A model generated the notes under the pieces. That model had not been told where the DNA came from and ran no database searches. It saw nothing but the letters and a program-made list of their open reading frames with translations. Below are positions 10,296-18,654 of a stretch of DNA of 64,000 nucleotides, in pieces. Made by a program: the position numbers and the translations under genes. The DNA is taken from contig NZ_FPCH01000002.1 of assembly GCF_900116175.1 (NCBI RefSeq), positions 372,001 through 436,000 of the forward strand, written 5' to 3'. Source of the DNA: Hyphomicrobium facile (GTDB taxonomy: Bacteria; Pseudomonadota; Alphaproteobacteria; Rhizobiales; Hyphomicrobiaceae). Numbering within the stretch: position 1 is the first letter of the stretch; every line of letters begins with the position of its first letter.

Positions 10296-10335
10296 AAAAA
10301 AAGCGACCCGGGCGGATGAACCCACGCGGATCGCT
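10296..10335 (-). terminator. Intrinsic terminator of the His/Trp-rich protein gene
   Basis: On the minus strand a hairpin (AGCGATCCG pairing imperfectly with a CGGGTCGCT arm) is followed by a run of seven T. It begins about 33 bases after the stop of the gene at 10369 and separates it from hppA. Confidence 0.65.
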
Positions 10336-10368
10336 CAAAAGTCGCCTTCTGGCTTGGGCTATCGGGCG

Positions 10369-10848
10369 CTAGCGGCGATGATGGCCTCCGTGCCCACGGT
10401 GGCCCCAGCCGCGGTGATGGCCCCAACCGCGGTGGCCGCCCCATCCATGATGGCGCCAGCCACGATGCCATCCGTGATGATGCCAGCGGCGATGTCCCCA
10501 GCGATAGCGATAGTAGGGGCCACCATAATAGTAGTCGTCATAGTAGTAATGACGTCGAGGATAGTAGCCGTAATAGTAAGGCCAGCCGATGCCGTAGTAG
10601 AGGCCGCCGCCCCACCAACGGCGATGGTGCCGCCAACCCCAACCGCGATGGCCCCAACCGCCGTGCCAGCCGCGGTGACCCCATCCACCATGGCCCCATC
10701 CACCGTGCCAACGGGCCTCAGTCACGAGGCCCGCAGATTTCTCCACTTGCATTGCTGTCAGACCGGCCGCCGCGTTAGCGGAAGCTGGGAGTGTTCCCGC
10801 AAAAATGAGTCCGGCGAGAACGGACATCGAGATTACGAGCTTTCGCAT
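10369..10848 (-). CDS. Exported His/Trp/Gly/Tyr-rich low-complexity protein
   Basis: The 159-residue product has a Sec signal peptide (MRKLVISMSVLAGLIFAGTL, cleavage near SANA-AA at residue 27). From residue 47 on it is almost entirely Gly, Trp, His, Arg and Tyr: repeats of GWGHRGW and GWHGGW, then a tyrosine block (YYYGYYPRRHYYYDDYYYGG), then more GWRHHGWGGHR. No enzyme fold is visible. The ATG at 10848 has GGAG six bases upstream. Such composition suggests an envelope or surface protein that binds metals, heme or polysaccharide, but function is unknown. The opposite strand is also open here, but that frame lacks these signals. Confidence 0.8.
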   Translation of the reverse strand: MRKLVISMSVLAGLIFAGTLPASANAAAGLTAMQVEKSAGLVTEARWHGGWGHGGWGHRGWHGGWGHRGWGWRHHRRWWGGGLYYGIGWPYYYGYYPRRHYYYDDYYYGGPYYRYRWGHRRWHHHGWHRGWRHHGWGGHRGWGHHRGWGHRGHGGHHRR

Positions 10849-11115
10849 TGGTCTCTCCACAGGGGCATTCGCCCTCGGACTTTTTTTCCGGGCGCGAGCC
10901 CGGCGCACTTTAACGCACGCCATCGCGAAACGGGTCCCCTGACGTGTGATGTACATCAGTGTACCTTCTTCGCATCAGTGAGGTTGATTCCGGCTGGTTC
11001 ACAGGTGAACGACCATCACTCTCGCCCTCTCCATCCGACGAACAGGCGAGTTGCTGTCAGCCGGAGTTCGCCATGATAGGTAAGCGGACAAGTTCGACCA
11101 TCACCGGAGTTCAGC

Positions 11116-12015
11116 GTGACCATCGACGAGAGCCTTCGGAGCGCGGCGGGCCAAGAACTCATTGGAAGAGTTGCTGACGCATTCGCCATTGACGAGCAGA
11201 GCGCACGCAGTGCGGTTTACGCGCTCGGTGATGAATTGGCGGCTCGCATCCAACGCACGATGCTGTCGCGCGGCGGCGTTGCGGACGTGGTCTCTCTCGT
11301 CACGGCGCCCGGAGCGTCTCGTGCGCTATCAGATTCCGACGGGCTCTCCTCGCCTGAGATGATTGCGAACGGCGATCAGATCCTCGATGTGCTGATCGGC
11401 AACAAGCATGTGAGCCGCAAAATTGCGGCGCGAGCGGCATCCAGAAGCGGCATCGATGCTGCGACCGCTCAAAAGATGCTGCCAGTGGTCGCGACTTTGT
11501 TGATCGGCGAACTGCAAAAACAATCGGGCCCGGCGATCGCCAAGGTCGCGAGCCTCATTCCGGCGTTTTCGGGCGCGGGCGGCAGTCCGTTGCCGATGCC
11601 GGGCGATACGTTTCCGCCTGCTAGGCGAGACGTTAATTCGACGCCCGACGATCAGCCTCCGATCGGCGCGCCGGGCCGTCCGGCCGACATTCCAAGAGGG
11701 CCCATCGACGCCGGCAATCCTTTGCCCATCCCAGGCGACAATATTCCCGGCGTCGGACGCAGAAACCGCTATCCGGGGCCAGCATCCGAGCCCGAAGACA
11801 ATCCTTACAGCCGGCTTCCCGATATCGTCCGCCGTGGCGGTGAGCAGGTTCCGGGACCCGACGGCGGCTCACTGGAAAATGTCATCCGGTCGATCCTCGG
11901 AAATCTTCTCGGCTCGAACAGCGGCGTCGTCGGCACGATGATAAAGCTGTTCCTGATCCGCTGGATCGCTTCGATCGTGCGCCGGGTGCTGTCGCAAGTG
12001 CTGGTGCGCCGCTAG
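11116..12015 (+). CDS. DUF937-domain protein
   Basis: The N-terminal 150 residues match the DUF937 (YidB-like) pattern: QILDVLIGNKHVSRKIAARA, then SGIDAATAQKMLPVVATLLI. No enzymatic role is known for the family. After it come about 100 Pro/Gly/Asp-rich residues with an internal repeat (GSPLPMPGDTFPPARR and GNPLPIPGDNIPGVGRR), then a C-terminal amphipathic basic helix (GTMIKLFLIRWIASIVRRVL) that could sit on a membrane. The GTG start has GGAG at good spacing. A terminator hairpin follows, so the gene appears to stand alone. Confidence 0.75.
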   Translation: MTIDESLRSAAGQELIGRVADAFAIDEQSARSAVYALGDELAARIQRTMLSRGGVADVVSLVTAPGASRALSDSDGLSSPEMIANGDQILDVLIGNKHVSRKIAARAASRSGIDAATAQKMLPVVATLLIGELQKQSGPAIAKVASLIPAFSGAGGSPLPMPGDTFPPARRDVNSTPDDQPPIGAPGRPADIPRGPIDAGNPLPIPGDNIPGVGRRNRYPGPASEPEDNPYSRLPDIVRRGGEQVPGPDGGSLENVIRSILGNLLGSNSGVVGTMIKLFLIRWIASIVRRVLSQVLVRR

Positions 12016-12053
12016 CCGTGCGACCGGCATTCGCGCGCTCGAGCCCAAAGAAA

Positions 12054-12078
12054 AAGGCCGGCTCGAAAGCGCGGCCTT
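12054..12078 (+). terminator. Intrinsic terminator after the DUF937 gene
   Basis: A 7-bp stem AAGGCCG/CGGCCTT with a GCTCGAAAGCG loop is followed by TTCTT, 38 bases after the stop codon. On the other strand the A-run on its left gives a U-tract, so it may also serve the converging gene at 12137. Confidence 0.6.
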
Positions 12079-12136
12079 CTTAGATCCCAAGACAACAAGC
12101 CTTAAGCGGCAGGGTCCATTCAGCGGCAGGGTCTCG

Positions 12137-12484
12137 TTAGCGACAGGGTCTGGCGCTGATATCGCAGCCCCAGGAACCGCCGATACCGGATTGCGAGCAC
12201 TTCGCGCTCTTCTCCGCTGCACGGCCCCAGCGCGCCCAGTCTGAGCCGTATTCGAAATCGGTGAAATCGGCCCAGGACTTAATTCCGGCAGCAAGAGCCG
12301 CCTTCTTCGACGACAGCCCCGCGCTCGAACCGTAATGGTAATGGTCGACGAAGCAGGTGCGGCCGCCCTCGCGCCGCTGTTCGTGAATTGCGGCCACGCC
12401 GGTATCGTCAGCGAGCGCCGGTGCGGCGCAGGCGAAAAGCGCGGCCATGGCGAACGCCGGCCTCATCCATCCGAAGCGAATCAT
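12137..12484 (-). CDS. Small exported protein of unknown function
   Basis: The 115-residue product has a Sec signal peptide (MIRFGWMRPAFAMAALFACAAPALA-DD, cleavage near residue 25). The mature part is about 90 residues with four Cys (RTCFVDHYHYG, KCSQSG, WGCDIS, ARPC), enough for two disulfides, and a Trp/Lys-rich centre (KKAALAAGIKSWADFTDFEYG). I do not recognise a named domain. The 205 bases before the next gene at 12690 show nothing clear. Confidence 0.75.
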   Translation of the reverse strand: MIRFGWMRPAFAMAALFACAAPALADDTGVAAIHEQRREGGRTCFVDHYHYGSSAGLSSKKAALAAGIKSWADFTDFEYGSDWARWGRAAEKSAKCSQSGIGGSWGCDISARPCR

Positions 12485-12689
12485 TTTTTACCGTCTCCGA
12501 AGACAATCGAGGGCCAGATCCCCCCATCGCGTATTTCGCAGATTCAGCGATGCTCTCATTGGCTTTTCGAGCGGCGGCGAAAGAATTTCTACGTGAGAGG
12601 TAATCGGGGCACAGATTGTTGCCGAAGCGCAAACTCCTCGATCGCGCTTCGGCAAACGTTGGTCTTCCAGCACTCTGGATGTGAGCGTC

Positions 12690-13037
12690 CTACTTGACGG
12701 CGACGACCGAGATCTCGACGAGCATTTTCGGATCGATGACCTTGGCTTCGACACACGCGCGGGCCGGTGCGCCCTTGCCATCGAGCCAAACGCCCCATGC
12801 TTTGTTCATTCCATCGCGATGGCGGATGTCGTTGAGCCAGACGGTTGCCTGGACGACTTTCGACTTGTCGGTACCGGCCAGCGCCAGCAGGCGGTCGATC
12901 TCGGTCAGGACTTCGGCAGTCTGGCCTTCGACGTCCTTGGAAAGATCGGTCGGGATAACGCCTGCTGTGAATACGAAGCCGTTGGCCTCCGTGACCTTCG
13001 AATAGACGGGTGATGTTTCATAGCGGGTGACGGTCAC
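12690..13037 (-). CDS. RidA-family protein (YjgF/YER057c/UK114)
   Basis: RidA-family proteins hydrolyse reactive enamine/imine intermediates made by PLP enzymes, although several subfamilies have no known activity. Present are FVFTAGVIPTDLSKDVEGQT, LLALAGTDKSKVVQATVWL and the PARACVEAKV strand, with the key Arg but Ala in place of the usual Ser/Thr after it. The frame is open to 13088, but a GTG at 13037 with GGAG seven bases upstream gives the usual length (115 aa). It is on the same strand as the membrane pair upstream, 78 bases apart. Confidence 0.88.
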   Translation of the reverse strand: MTVTRYETSPVYSKVTEANGFVFTAGVIPTDLSKDVEGQTAEVLTEIDRLLALAGTDKSKVVQATVWLNDIRHRDGMNKAWGVWLDGKGAPARACVEAKVIDPKMLVEISVVAVK

Positions 13038-13115
13038 TTGAGGTCTCCATTTCCGGTTTTGCCATTTCGCGTTTTGCGGCCGCCTCATAGCAGGTGGCCG
13101 GGCGCGCCTGAAGCC

Positions 13116-13703
13116 TCAAAGAAGCGGTGGGTCCTCGTGCCGCTCACCATCGACGATAAGACCCTTGAGGGCGGCCGTTCCGTCGGCGGCGACCGCTACG
13201 ACTGCCTCGATCTTGTGGGAGCGCACCTTGTCTTCCAGCGCGCGGCCCGTGCCTTCCGGGACGAAGTAGTTTTCGATGCCGTAGCGCACCTGGATTGTCA
13301 TTTCCGGGTCGTTGCCGGCATTCCAGACGTACTTTACGCGGCCTTTGAGGACGACCTCATCCGATGCAACCTCAGATGGATATCGACTGCCGACGTGCGT
13401 CACCGTCCAATCGCCGCCGGGCGCGCCCTTCAGGGTGACGTAAGCGACAGAGCCCGGTGAGACACCATTGAAATCCGGGTCCGTTTCGGTCGACGACTTC
13501 TTGAGCGTGCTGATGTCGTAGCCCAGCGTCACGTAATCGCCGCGGAAGATGTCGCGCGGATCGAGCGGCCGCACGGCCAGCGTAATTTCGCGTCCCGTCT
13601 TCAGCAGCCGATCACGCGCATAGACCATATCGAAGAGCGCTGCCGACTGGGCCAACGCCACAGCGCCGAGCAGCGGCCAGATCAATGTCCGCTTCGTGAT
13701 CAT
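13116..13703 (-). CDS. GDYXXLXY-domain membrane-anchored protein
   Basis: The 195-residue protein has one N-terminal hydrophobic helix (RTLIWPLLGAVALAQSAALF) and then the family-defining FRGDYVTLGYDIS. Members are usually encoded next to DUF2157 membrane proteins, as here: its ATG overlaps the stop of the DUF2157 gene by four bases (ATGA). The soluble part probably faces the periplasm. Function is unknown; the tight coupling implies the two products act together. Confidence 0.85.
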   Translation of the reverse strand: MITKRTLIWPLLGAVALAQSAALFDMVYARDRLLKTGREITLAVRPLDPRDIFRGDYVTLGYDISTLKKSSTETDPDFNGVSPGSVAYVTLKGAPGGDWTVTHVGSRYPSEVASDEVVLKGRVKYVWNAGNDPEMTIQVRYGIENYFVPEGTGRALEDKVRSHKIEAVVAVAADGTAALKGLIVDGERHEDPPLL

Positions 13704-14803
13704 GTCAGACCTCCTCCCGTCGCCCGGCGCGCCAAATTCAAAGCCGCGTAGGCGAGAAGCGAGACGATGATCGCGGCGATCAGGAAGAACAGAGACGTTC
13801 CGAGGATGGTGCCGACCGTGACGCCGTAGAGCGTGAGTATTTCGGCCGAGAAGCCCAAATAGCCGACCCAGAGCGCGCCCCGGTTCCCCGCCGACAGGGC
13901 GTAGGCGATGGCTCCGAGGATCAAAACGAGAGACGCCGCGGCGAGGACGATGAGCGTTCCCATCCGCGGAACTTCCAAAAATTGCTGCGCAAACAGGCCC
14001 GAGAATGCGACGGCGAGCGCGTACGCAAAAAGCGGAGCCGCGATATGATCGTAAGCGGCATCAAGGTCCGGCCGCAGCTTTTCCGCCGCGATCGCGGCGA
14101 CGGCGGTAAGAAGCCCAATCATGGCGACGAGACCATGCTGGTGCCCTCCGTCCAACTGGTACCCGAGCGAGACCACGAACGCCGACAATGTCAGGGCCGA
14201 GAGATGGAGGCCGGGGCGCCAGCGCTGCCAGATGAAGGCGGCGGTGACCAGAGCCCAGCCGATAAGAAACGGCCAGTGGACTTCGTTGCGTTCCGATGTT
14301 TCCATGAACGACCAAACGCAGACGAGGATCATCGCCAAAGCAAGCGCAGGGTTCGACCGCAGCACTGCTCCCGCAAGGAGCGTCCCGACCCACCACATCA
14401 GAACGCCGTCCGACGGATTGCCGCCGATGTTGTACATCTGGCTGATCAGCATGATGCTGGCGCCGAACATTCCGCAAGCGAACAGAACCCCTGCATCGGC
14501 CAACACAGTGTGACCGCGCGTTGCGAGCCAACCGGCCGCTCCGTAACCGGACCAAACGCAGGCGAGCAGCAGGGCGAGGCGGCCCAATCGCGGCATGTCT
14601 TCCCAGTGCGCGGCGACGAATGAAATCGCTGCGAACCCGAACAGGATGCTCGCGAGAATTCCGAGCGCCGGTGCGAGGCCGAATTCGCGTCCGCTGCTGT
14701 CGACGTCGGCGGCAATCGCCGCCCGCCCCTCGGCGCTGACCCAGCCGTTCGATTGCCAGCGCTCGAGGTCGCGCTTGATACGTCTTTTATAGGGGGACCA
14801 CAT
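13700..14803 (-). CDS. DUF2157-domain integral membrane protein
   Basis: A soluble N-terminal stretch of about 45 residues (YKRRIKRDLERWQSNGWVSAEGRAAI) matches the DUF2157 opening and is followed by nine or ten hydrophobic segments, for example ILASILFGFAAISFVAAHWE and LLALAMILVCVW-like helices. The total is 367 residues. It is the first gene of a two-gene unit with the GDYXXLXY protein. Its substrate or role is unknown. Confidence 0.85.
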   Translation of the reverse strand: MWSPYKRRIKRDLERWQSNGWVSAEGRAAIAADVDSSGREFGLAPALGILASILFGFAAISFVAAHWEDMPRLGRLALLLACVWSGYGAAGWLATRGHTVLADAGVLFACGMFGASIMLISQMYNIGGNPSDGVLMWWVGTLLAGAVLRSNPALALAMILVCVWSFMETSERNEVHWPFLIGWALVTAAFIWQRWRPGLHLSALTLSAFVVSLGYQLDGGHQHGLVAMIGLLTAVAAIAAEKLRPDLDAAYDHIAAPLFAYALAVAFSGLFAQQFLEVPRMGTLIVLAAASLVLILGAIAYALSAGNRGALWVGYLGFSAEILTLYGVTVGTILGTSLFFLIAAIIVSLLAYAALNLARRATGGGLT

Positions 14804-15011
14804 CGCGAGGCTTCACCGCCTGTATTGTTGCTTGTTCTGTGACAATTGCAGACCACGACGGCGGGGCGTTGGCTAGACCGCGGCGGTGGTATGATGGCGG
14901 CAAACTCCACTTTCTCCGGCCATTTATCCTCACTTCTCCCCTCCGAATTTGTCACAGCGGGCCGGGTCGCGCCGGTTCTTGACGGCCGCGCGCCCATGGG
15001 CCACTCTAGTT

Positions 15012-15030
15012 GCAAATGATTGTCATTTGC
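15012..15030. promoter_or_regulatory. Palindromic operator upstream of mntH, probably Fur-family (Mur-like)
   Basis: A perfect 19-base palindrome, GCAAATGA-TTG-TCATTTGC, ends 12 bases before the mntH ATG, so a bound protein would block initiation of transcription or translation. The architecture (inverted AT-rich octamers around a TTG centre) resembles Fur-superfamily boxes; in alphaproteobacteria mntH is often controlled by the manganese-responsive Fur relative Mur. The symmetry is seen directly; the identity of the regulator is inferred. Confidence 0.65.
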
Positions 15031-15042
15031 GAAAAGTGATCC

Positions 15043-16413
15043 ATGGACGCCCGTACTGAAGTTGCCGCTCCCCCAACTGAGACTGCCGAGCAGGCTCGCG
15101 GAAGCTGGCGGAAGCCTATTTCGGAGCGTTCTCTGAGCGACGTTTTCCGCACCGTGAAGGTCTCCGGGCATGCGAGCTCATGGCGGCGTCTCGCTGCGTT
15201 TTTCGGCCCCGGCTACCTGGTGGCGGTCGGCTACATGGACCCCGGCAACTGGGCGACGTCGATCGCGGGTGGCTCGAAATTCGGCTACGCGCTGCTGTTC
15301 GTTGCTCTTCTCTCGAACATCATGGCGATCATTCTGCAATCGCTGTGCGCACGCCTCGCCATCGGATCGGGGCGCGATCTCGCGCAGGCGTGCCGCGACG
15401 GTTATCCTCAGTGGGCTTCCTTTCCTTTATGGCTTCTGGCTGAGCTTGCGATCATCGCGACTGACGTCGCCGAAGTGATCGGCACGGCCATCGGCCTCAA
15501 TCTTCTCTTCGGCATCCCGCTCGAGATCGGCGTTCTACTGACCGCGCTCGACGTGTTCGTCGTTCTGCTTTTGCAGCGGGCGGGCTTCCGGTACCTCGAA
15601 GCTTTCATCATCACGATGCTCATCGTCATCGCGATTTGCTTCGGCGTTCAGATCGCGCTTGCGGATCCCGAATGGGGCGCCGTCATCCGCGGCTTCGCGC
15701 CGACGACGGAACTCGTGCGCAATCCCGAAATGCTCTATCTGGCGCTCGGGATCATCGGTGCGACCGTGATGCCGCATAATCTCTATCTGCATTCGGCAAT
15801 CGTTCAGACGCGCGCGTTCGGCACATCGACCAAAGAGAAGCGCGAGGCGCTGAAATTCGCGACGATCGACTCGACGGTCGCGTTGTGCCTGGCGCTGCTC
15901 GTCAATGCGTCGATCCTGATCCTCGCCGCCGCCACGTTCTACAAATCCGGAAACACCGAGGTCGTGGAACTTGGCCAAGCGCAATCGTTGCTGCATCCGC
16001 TGCTCGGGTCGGCCATTGCGCCGACGCTCTTCGGCATCGCTCTCTTATGCTGCGGCTTGAACTCAACCGTTACGGCCACGCTCGCGGGCCAGACCGTTAT
16101 GGAGGGCTTCCTGCAAATCGGGCTGGCGCCTTGGCTGCGGCGGCTCATTACACGTTCCGTCGCGCTCATACCGGCAGCGGGCGTGACCCTTCTCTATGGT
16201 GAAGCGGAAACGGCGAAGCTGTTGATCCTGTCGCAAGTGGTGCTGAGCCTGCAGCTTCCTTTCGCGATCGTGCCGCTGGTGCAGTTCACGGCGAGCCGAA
16301 GCAAGCTCGGCGATCTCGTGTCGCCCCGCTGGCTGACCTTCGTCGCCGTCCTCATTGCGCTGTTGATCATCGTGCTCAACGCGAAGCTGACGTGGGATTA
16401 TTTCGTGGGCTAA
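15043..16413 (+). CDS. mntH: Nramp-family divalent metal transporter
   Basis: MntH imports Mn2+ (and Fe2+) with protons across the inner membrane. The metal-binding motif of helix 1, MDPGNWATS, and that of helix 6, [11 protein letters not shown], are both intact, and eleven hydrophobic segments fit the 456-residue length. An unusually long hydrophilic N-terminus of about 45 residues precedes the first helix. The palindrome just upstream suggests repression by manganese or iron. The gene converges on the lipoprotein gene at 16436. Confidence 0.93.
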   Translation: MDARTEVAAPPTETAEQARGSWRKPISERSLSDVFRTVKVSGHASSWRRLAAFFGPGYLVAVGYMDPGNWATSIAGGSKFGYALLFVALLSNIMAIILQSLCARLAIGSGRDLAQACRDGYPQWASFPLWLLAELAIIATDVAEVIGTAIGLNLLFGIPLEIGVLLTALDVFVVLLLQRAGFRYLEAFIITMLIVIAICFGVQIALADPEWGAVIRGFAPTTELVRNPEMLYLALGIIGATVMPHNLYLHSAIVQTRAFGTSTKEKREALKFATIDSTVALCLALLVNASILILAAATFYKSGNTEVVELGQAQSLLHPLLGSAIAPTLFGIALLCCGLNSTVTATLAGQTVMEGFLQIGLAPWLRRLITRSVALIPAAGVTLLYGEAETAKLLILSQVVLSLQLPFAIVPLVQFTASRSKLGDLVSPRWLTFVAVLIALLIIVLNAKLTWDYFVG

Positions 16414-16435
16414 CCGCAGCGGCTGCGAACGGCCG

Positions 16436-17086
16436 CTACTTCTGCGCGACCGGAAGGCTCCCCAGGTCTTCGATGTACCACTTCTCGACCTCGACCACTG
16501 CCGGGTTCACGCCGTTGGCGTAGATCCAGCTATCGATGGCCCAACGCTGGCCGTTCGAATTCTCCTTCAGCACCGCGGTCCAATGCGTCCAACCGGAGAC
16601 GCCTTTCCAGAGCTGATCTTTCGAGAACGGCGTGCCGACGGTGTGATATTTGAGAAGGCCATTGTTCTGCATGACGAGCATATAGCTCGTCGTGTTCGTC
16701 GATTCATCGACACAGTCCATCTGGCTCGGATCGCCCGACGCCGCGAAGTCCATGCCGGCGCGGTCGGTCGATGTGCCGATTGCGGCGCCGACGCGCGTTT
16801 CGATCCAGCCGATCGAATAGGCGACCGCGCGGCGCTCTTCCTCCGCCGTATCGGCCTTCTTGATCTTCTTGAAAATTGCTCGAAGCTCGTCGATGTCCGC
16901 GTCGGTGAAGCGGAACTTCGTCATCATCTTGCACGTGTAGGCGTGACAGACGGTAACCGTGTTTTTGTTGGGCGGATCGACCTGGAAATCCTGATAATGG
17001 CCCTCCACGGGGCCCAGACGGTCATGCGTACATCCCGCGATCGCTATCGAAAGCAGCGCAGACCACACAACACGTTGCAAGCCCAT
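16436..17086 (-). CDS. Lipoprotein with a possible transglutaminase-like Cys-His-Asp triad
   Basis: I recognise no named family with certainty. With the ATG at 17086 the 216-residue product has a lipoprotein signal ending in IAIAGC (Cys19); the frame is open to 17167, but that adds residues in front of the signal. The C-terminal half contains Cys125 in QMDCVDESTNTTSYM, His168 in GWTHWTAVLKE and Asp185 in QRWAIDSW. This order and spacing, with His and Asp each at the start of a predicted beta-strand, resemble the transglutaminase/papain-like fold. Two more Cys (HAYTCK region) precede it. It is divergent from trmFO. Confidence 0.75.
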   Translation of the reverse strand: MGLQRVVWSALLSIAIAGCTHDRLGPVEGHYQDFQVDPPNKNTVTVCHAYTCKMMTKFRFTDADIDELRAIFKKIKKADTAEEERRAVAYSIGWIETRVGAAIGTSTDRAGMDFAASGDPSQMDCVDESTNTTSYMLVMQNNGLLKYHTVGTPFSKDQLWKGVSGWTHWTAVLKENSNGQRWAIDSWIYANGVNPAVVEVEKWYIEDLGSLPVAQK

Positions 17087-17208
17087 GCCGCCCCGCTTAA
17101 GTAATGCGACAGGCCGCTCCGGTGCTTCCTGCGCAACGTCGCTTAGCACTCGGCCGATTCGCTTCAAAATGACTCAATGGAACTTCGTTCCTCCGCTGTG
17201 GAGCCGCT

Positions 17209-18642
17209 GTGCATATCGCTAAATCATCCTCCGTCCACGTCATTGGTGCAGGGCTCGCAGGCTCGGAAGCAGCACATCAGATTGCTGCTACGGGTACGCC
17301 CGTCGTGCTGCACGAGATGCGGCCGGTGCGCTCGACCGAAGCTCACAAGACTGACGGTTTTGCCGAACTCGTCTGCTCGAATTCATTTCGTTCCGACGAT
17401 TGGGAGAATAACGCCGTCGGACTTCTGCATGAGGAACTTCGCCGTGCAGGGTCGCTCATCATGGCGGCGGCCGATGAGCACAAGTTGCCGGCGGGCGGCG
17501 CTCTCGCCGTCGATCGCGATGCGTTCTCGGCGGAAGTGACTGCGCGGATTTCCGCAAACCCGCTGATCACGATCGTGCGCGGCGAACTCGACGGCCTTCC
17601 GCCGGAAGACTGGAGCAACGTGATCATTGCGACGGGACCGTTGACGTCTCCGGCGTTGAGCGCTGCGCTCGCGACGCTGACGGGAGAAGATTCTCTCGCG
17701 TTCTTCGATGCGATTGCGCCTGTCATTCATCGCGATTCAATCGATACCGAGATAGCGTGGTTTCAGTCGCGTTATGACAAAGCCGGCCCTGCGGGAACCG
17801 GCGCGGACTATCTCAACTGCCCGATGTCGAAAGACGAATATGAAGCGTTCATTGATGCGCTTCTCGCGGGCGAGAAGACGTCCTTCAAGGAATGGGAAGC
17901 GTCCACGCCCTACTTCGACGGCTGTCTGCCAGTCGAGGTGATGGCCGAGCGCGGCCGCGAAACGCTTCGGTTTGGGCCGATGAAGCCGGTTGGCCTCGAT
18001 GATCCGCGGACAGGACGTTGGCCGTATGCGGTCGTTCAGCTTCGCCAGGACAATGCGCTCGGGACACTATGGAACATGGTCGGCTTCCAGACGAAGCTGA
18101 AGCATGCCGAACAGGTGCGTATTTTCCGGATGATCCCGGGTTTAGAGAACGCGGAATTCGCGCGTCTTGGCGGTCTCCATCGCAACACGTATCTCAATTC
18201 GCCAAAGCTTTTGGATCGCTCGCTGCGGCTCAAGGCAATGCCGCGGCTGCGCTTCGCGGGACAGATTACGGGTGTGGAAGGCTATATCGAGAGCGCCGCC
18301 ATCGGCTTGCTTGCCGGTCGCTTCGCTGCGGCGGATGCGATGGGGGTTGTGAGCGATGCGCCGCCTGCCACGACTGCGCTCGGCGCACTGCTCGATCACA
18401 TCACGGGCGGCCATCTCGTCAGCGACGACAGCGAGCGCGGTGCGGCCCGCTCATTCCAGCCGATGAACATCAACTACGGTCTGCTTCCTGATCTCGACGC
18501 CAATCCGACCCACGGTCAGGACGGCAAGAAGCTCAAGGGCCCGGAGCGTGGTCGCGAAAAGAAGCGGGCGATGTCGCGCCGCGCGCTTGCCGATCTCGCG
18601 GGTTGGCTCGGCGAGACGGCGCCTGTGAAGCAATCGGCTTGA
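17209..18642 (+). CDS. trmFO: Methylenetetrahydrofolate-tRNA-(uracil-5-)-methyltransferase
   Basis: TrmFO makes ribothymidine at position 54 of tRNAs using methylenetetrahydrofolate and FADH2. The N-terminus has the FAD-binding [16 protein letters not shown], then [20 protein letters not shown]. The two functionally important cysteines are present: Cys56 in ELVCSNSF and Cys239 in [14 protein letters not shown]. The 477-residue length is normal. It starts at a GTG with GGAG five bases upstream. It stands alone, converging on the SGNH hydrolase gene. Confidence 0.95.
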   Translation: MHIAKSSSVHVIGAGLAGSEAAHQIAATGTPVVLHEMRPVRSTEAHKTDGFAELVCSNSFRSDDWENNAVGLLHEELRRAGSLIMAAADEHKLPAGGALAVDRDAFSAEVTARISANPLITIVRGELDGLPPEDWSNVIIATGPLTSPALSAALATLTGEDSLAFFDAIAPVIHRDSIDTEIAWFQSRYDKAGPAGTGADYLNCPMSKDEYEAFIDALLAGEKTSFKEWEASTPYFDGCLPVEVMAERGRETLRFGPMKPVGLDDPRTGRWPYAVVQLRQDNALGTLWNMVGFQTKLKHAEQVRIFRMIPGLENAEFARLGGLHRNTYLNSPKLLDRSLRLKAMPRLRFAGQITGVEGYIESAAIGLLAGRFAAADAMGVVSDAPPATTALGALLDHITGGHLVSDDSERGAARSFQPMNINYGLLPDLDANPTHGQDGKKLKGPERGREKKRAMSRRALADLAGWLGETAPVKQSA

Positions 18643-18654
18643 GACGGCAGCCAG

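Noticed and set aside
10369-10720. Short direct repeats that could suggest a CRISPR array
   Set aside because: The repeats are irregular, codon-phased and encode Gly/Trp/His motifs; there are no unique spacers.
10246-11076. Plus-strand frame across the His/Trp-rich gene
   Set aside because: The minus-strand frame has a ribosome site, signal peptide and terminator; this one has only low-complexity Ala/Met/Pro/Val sequence.
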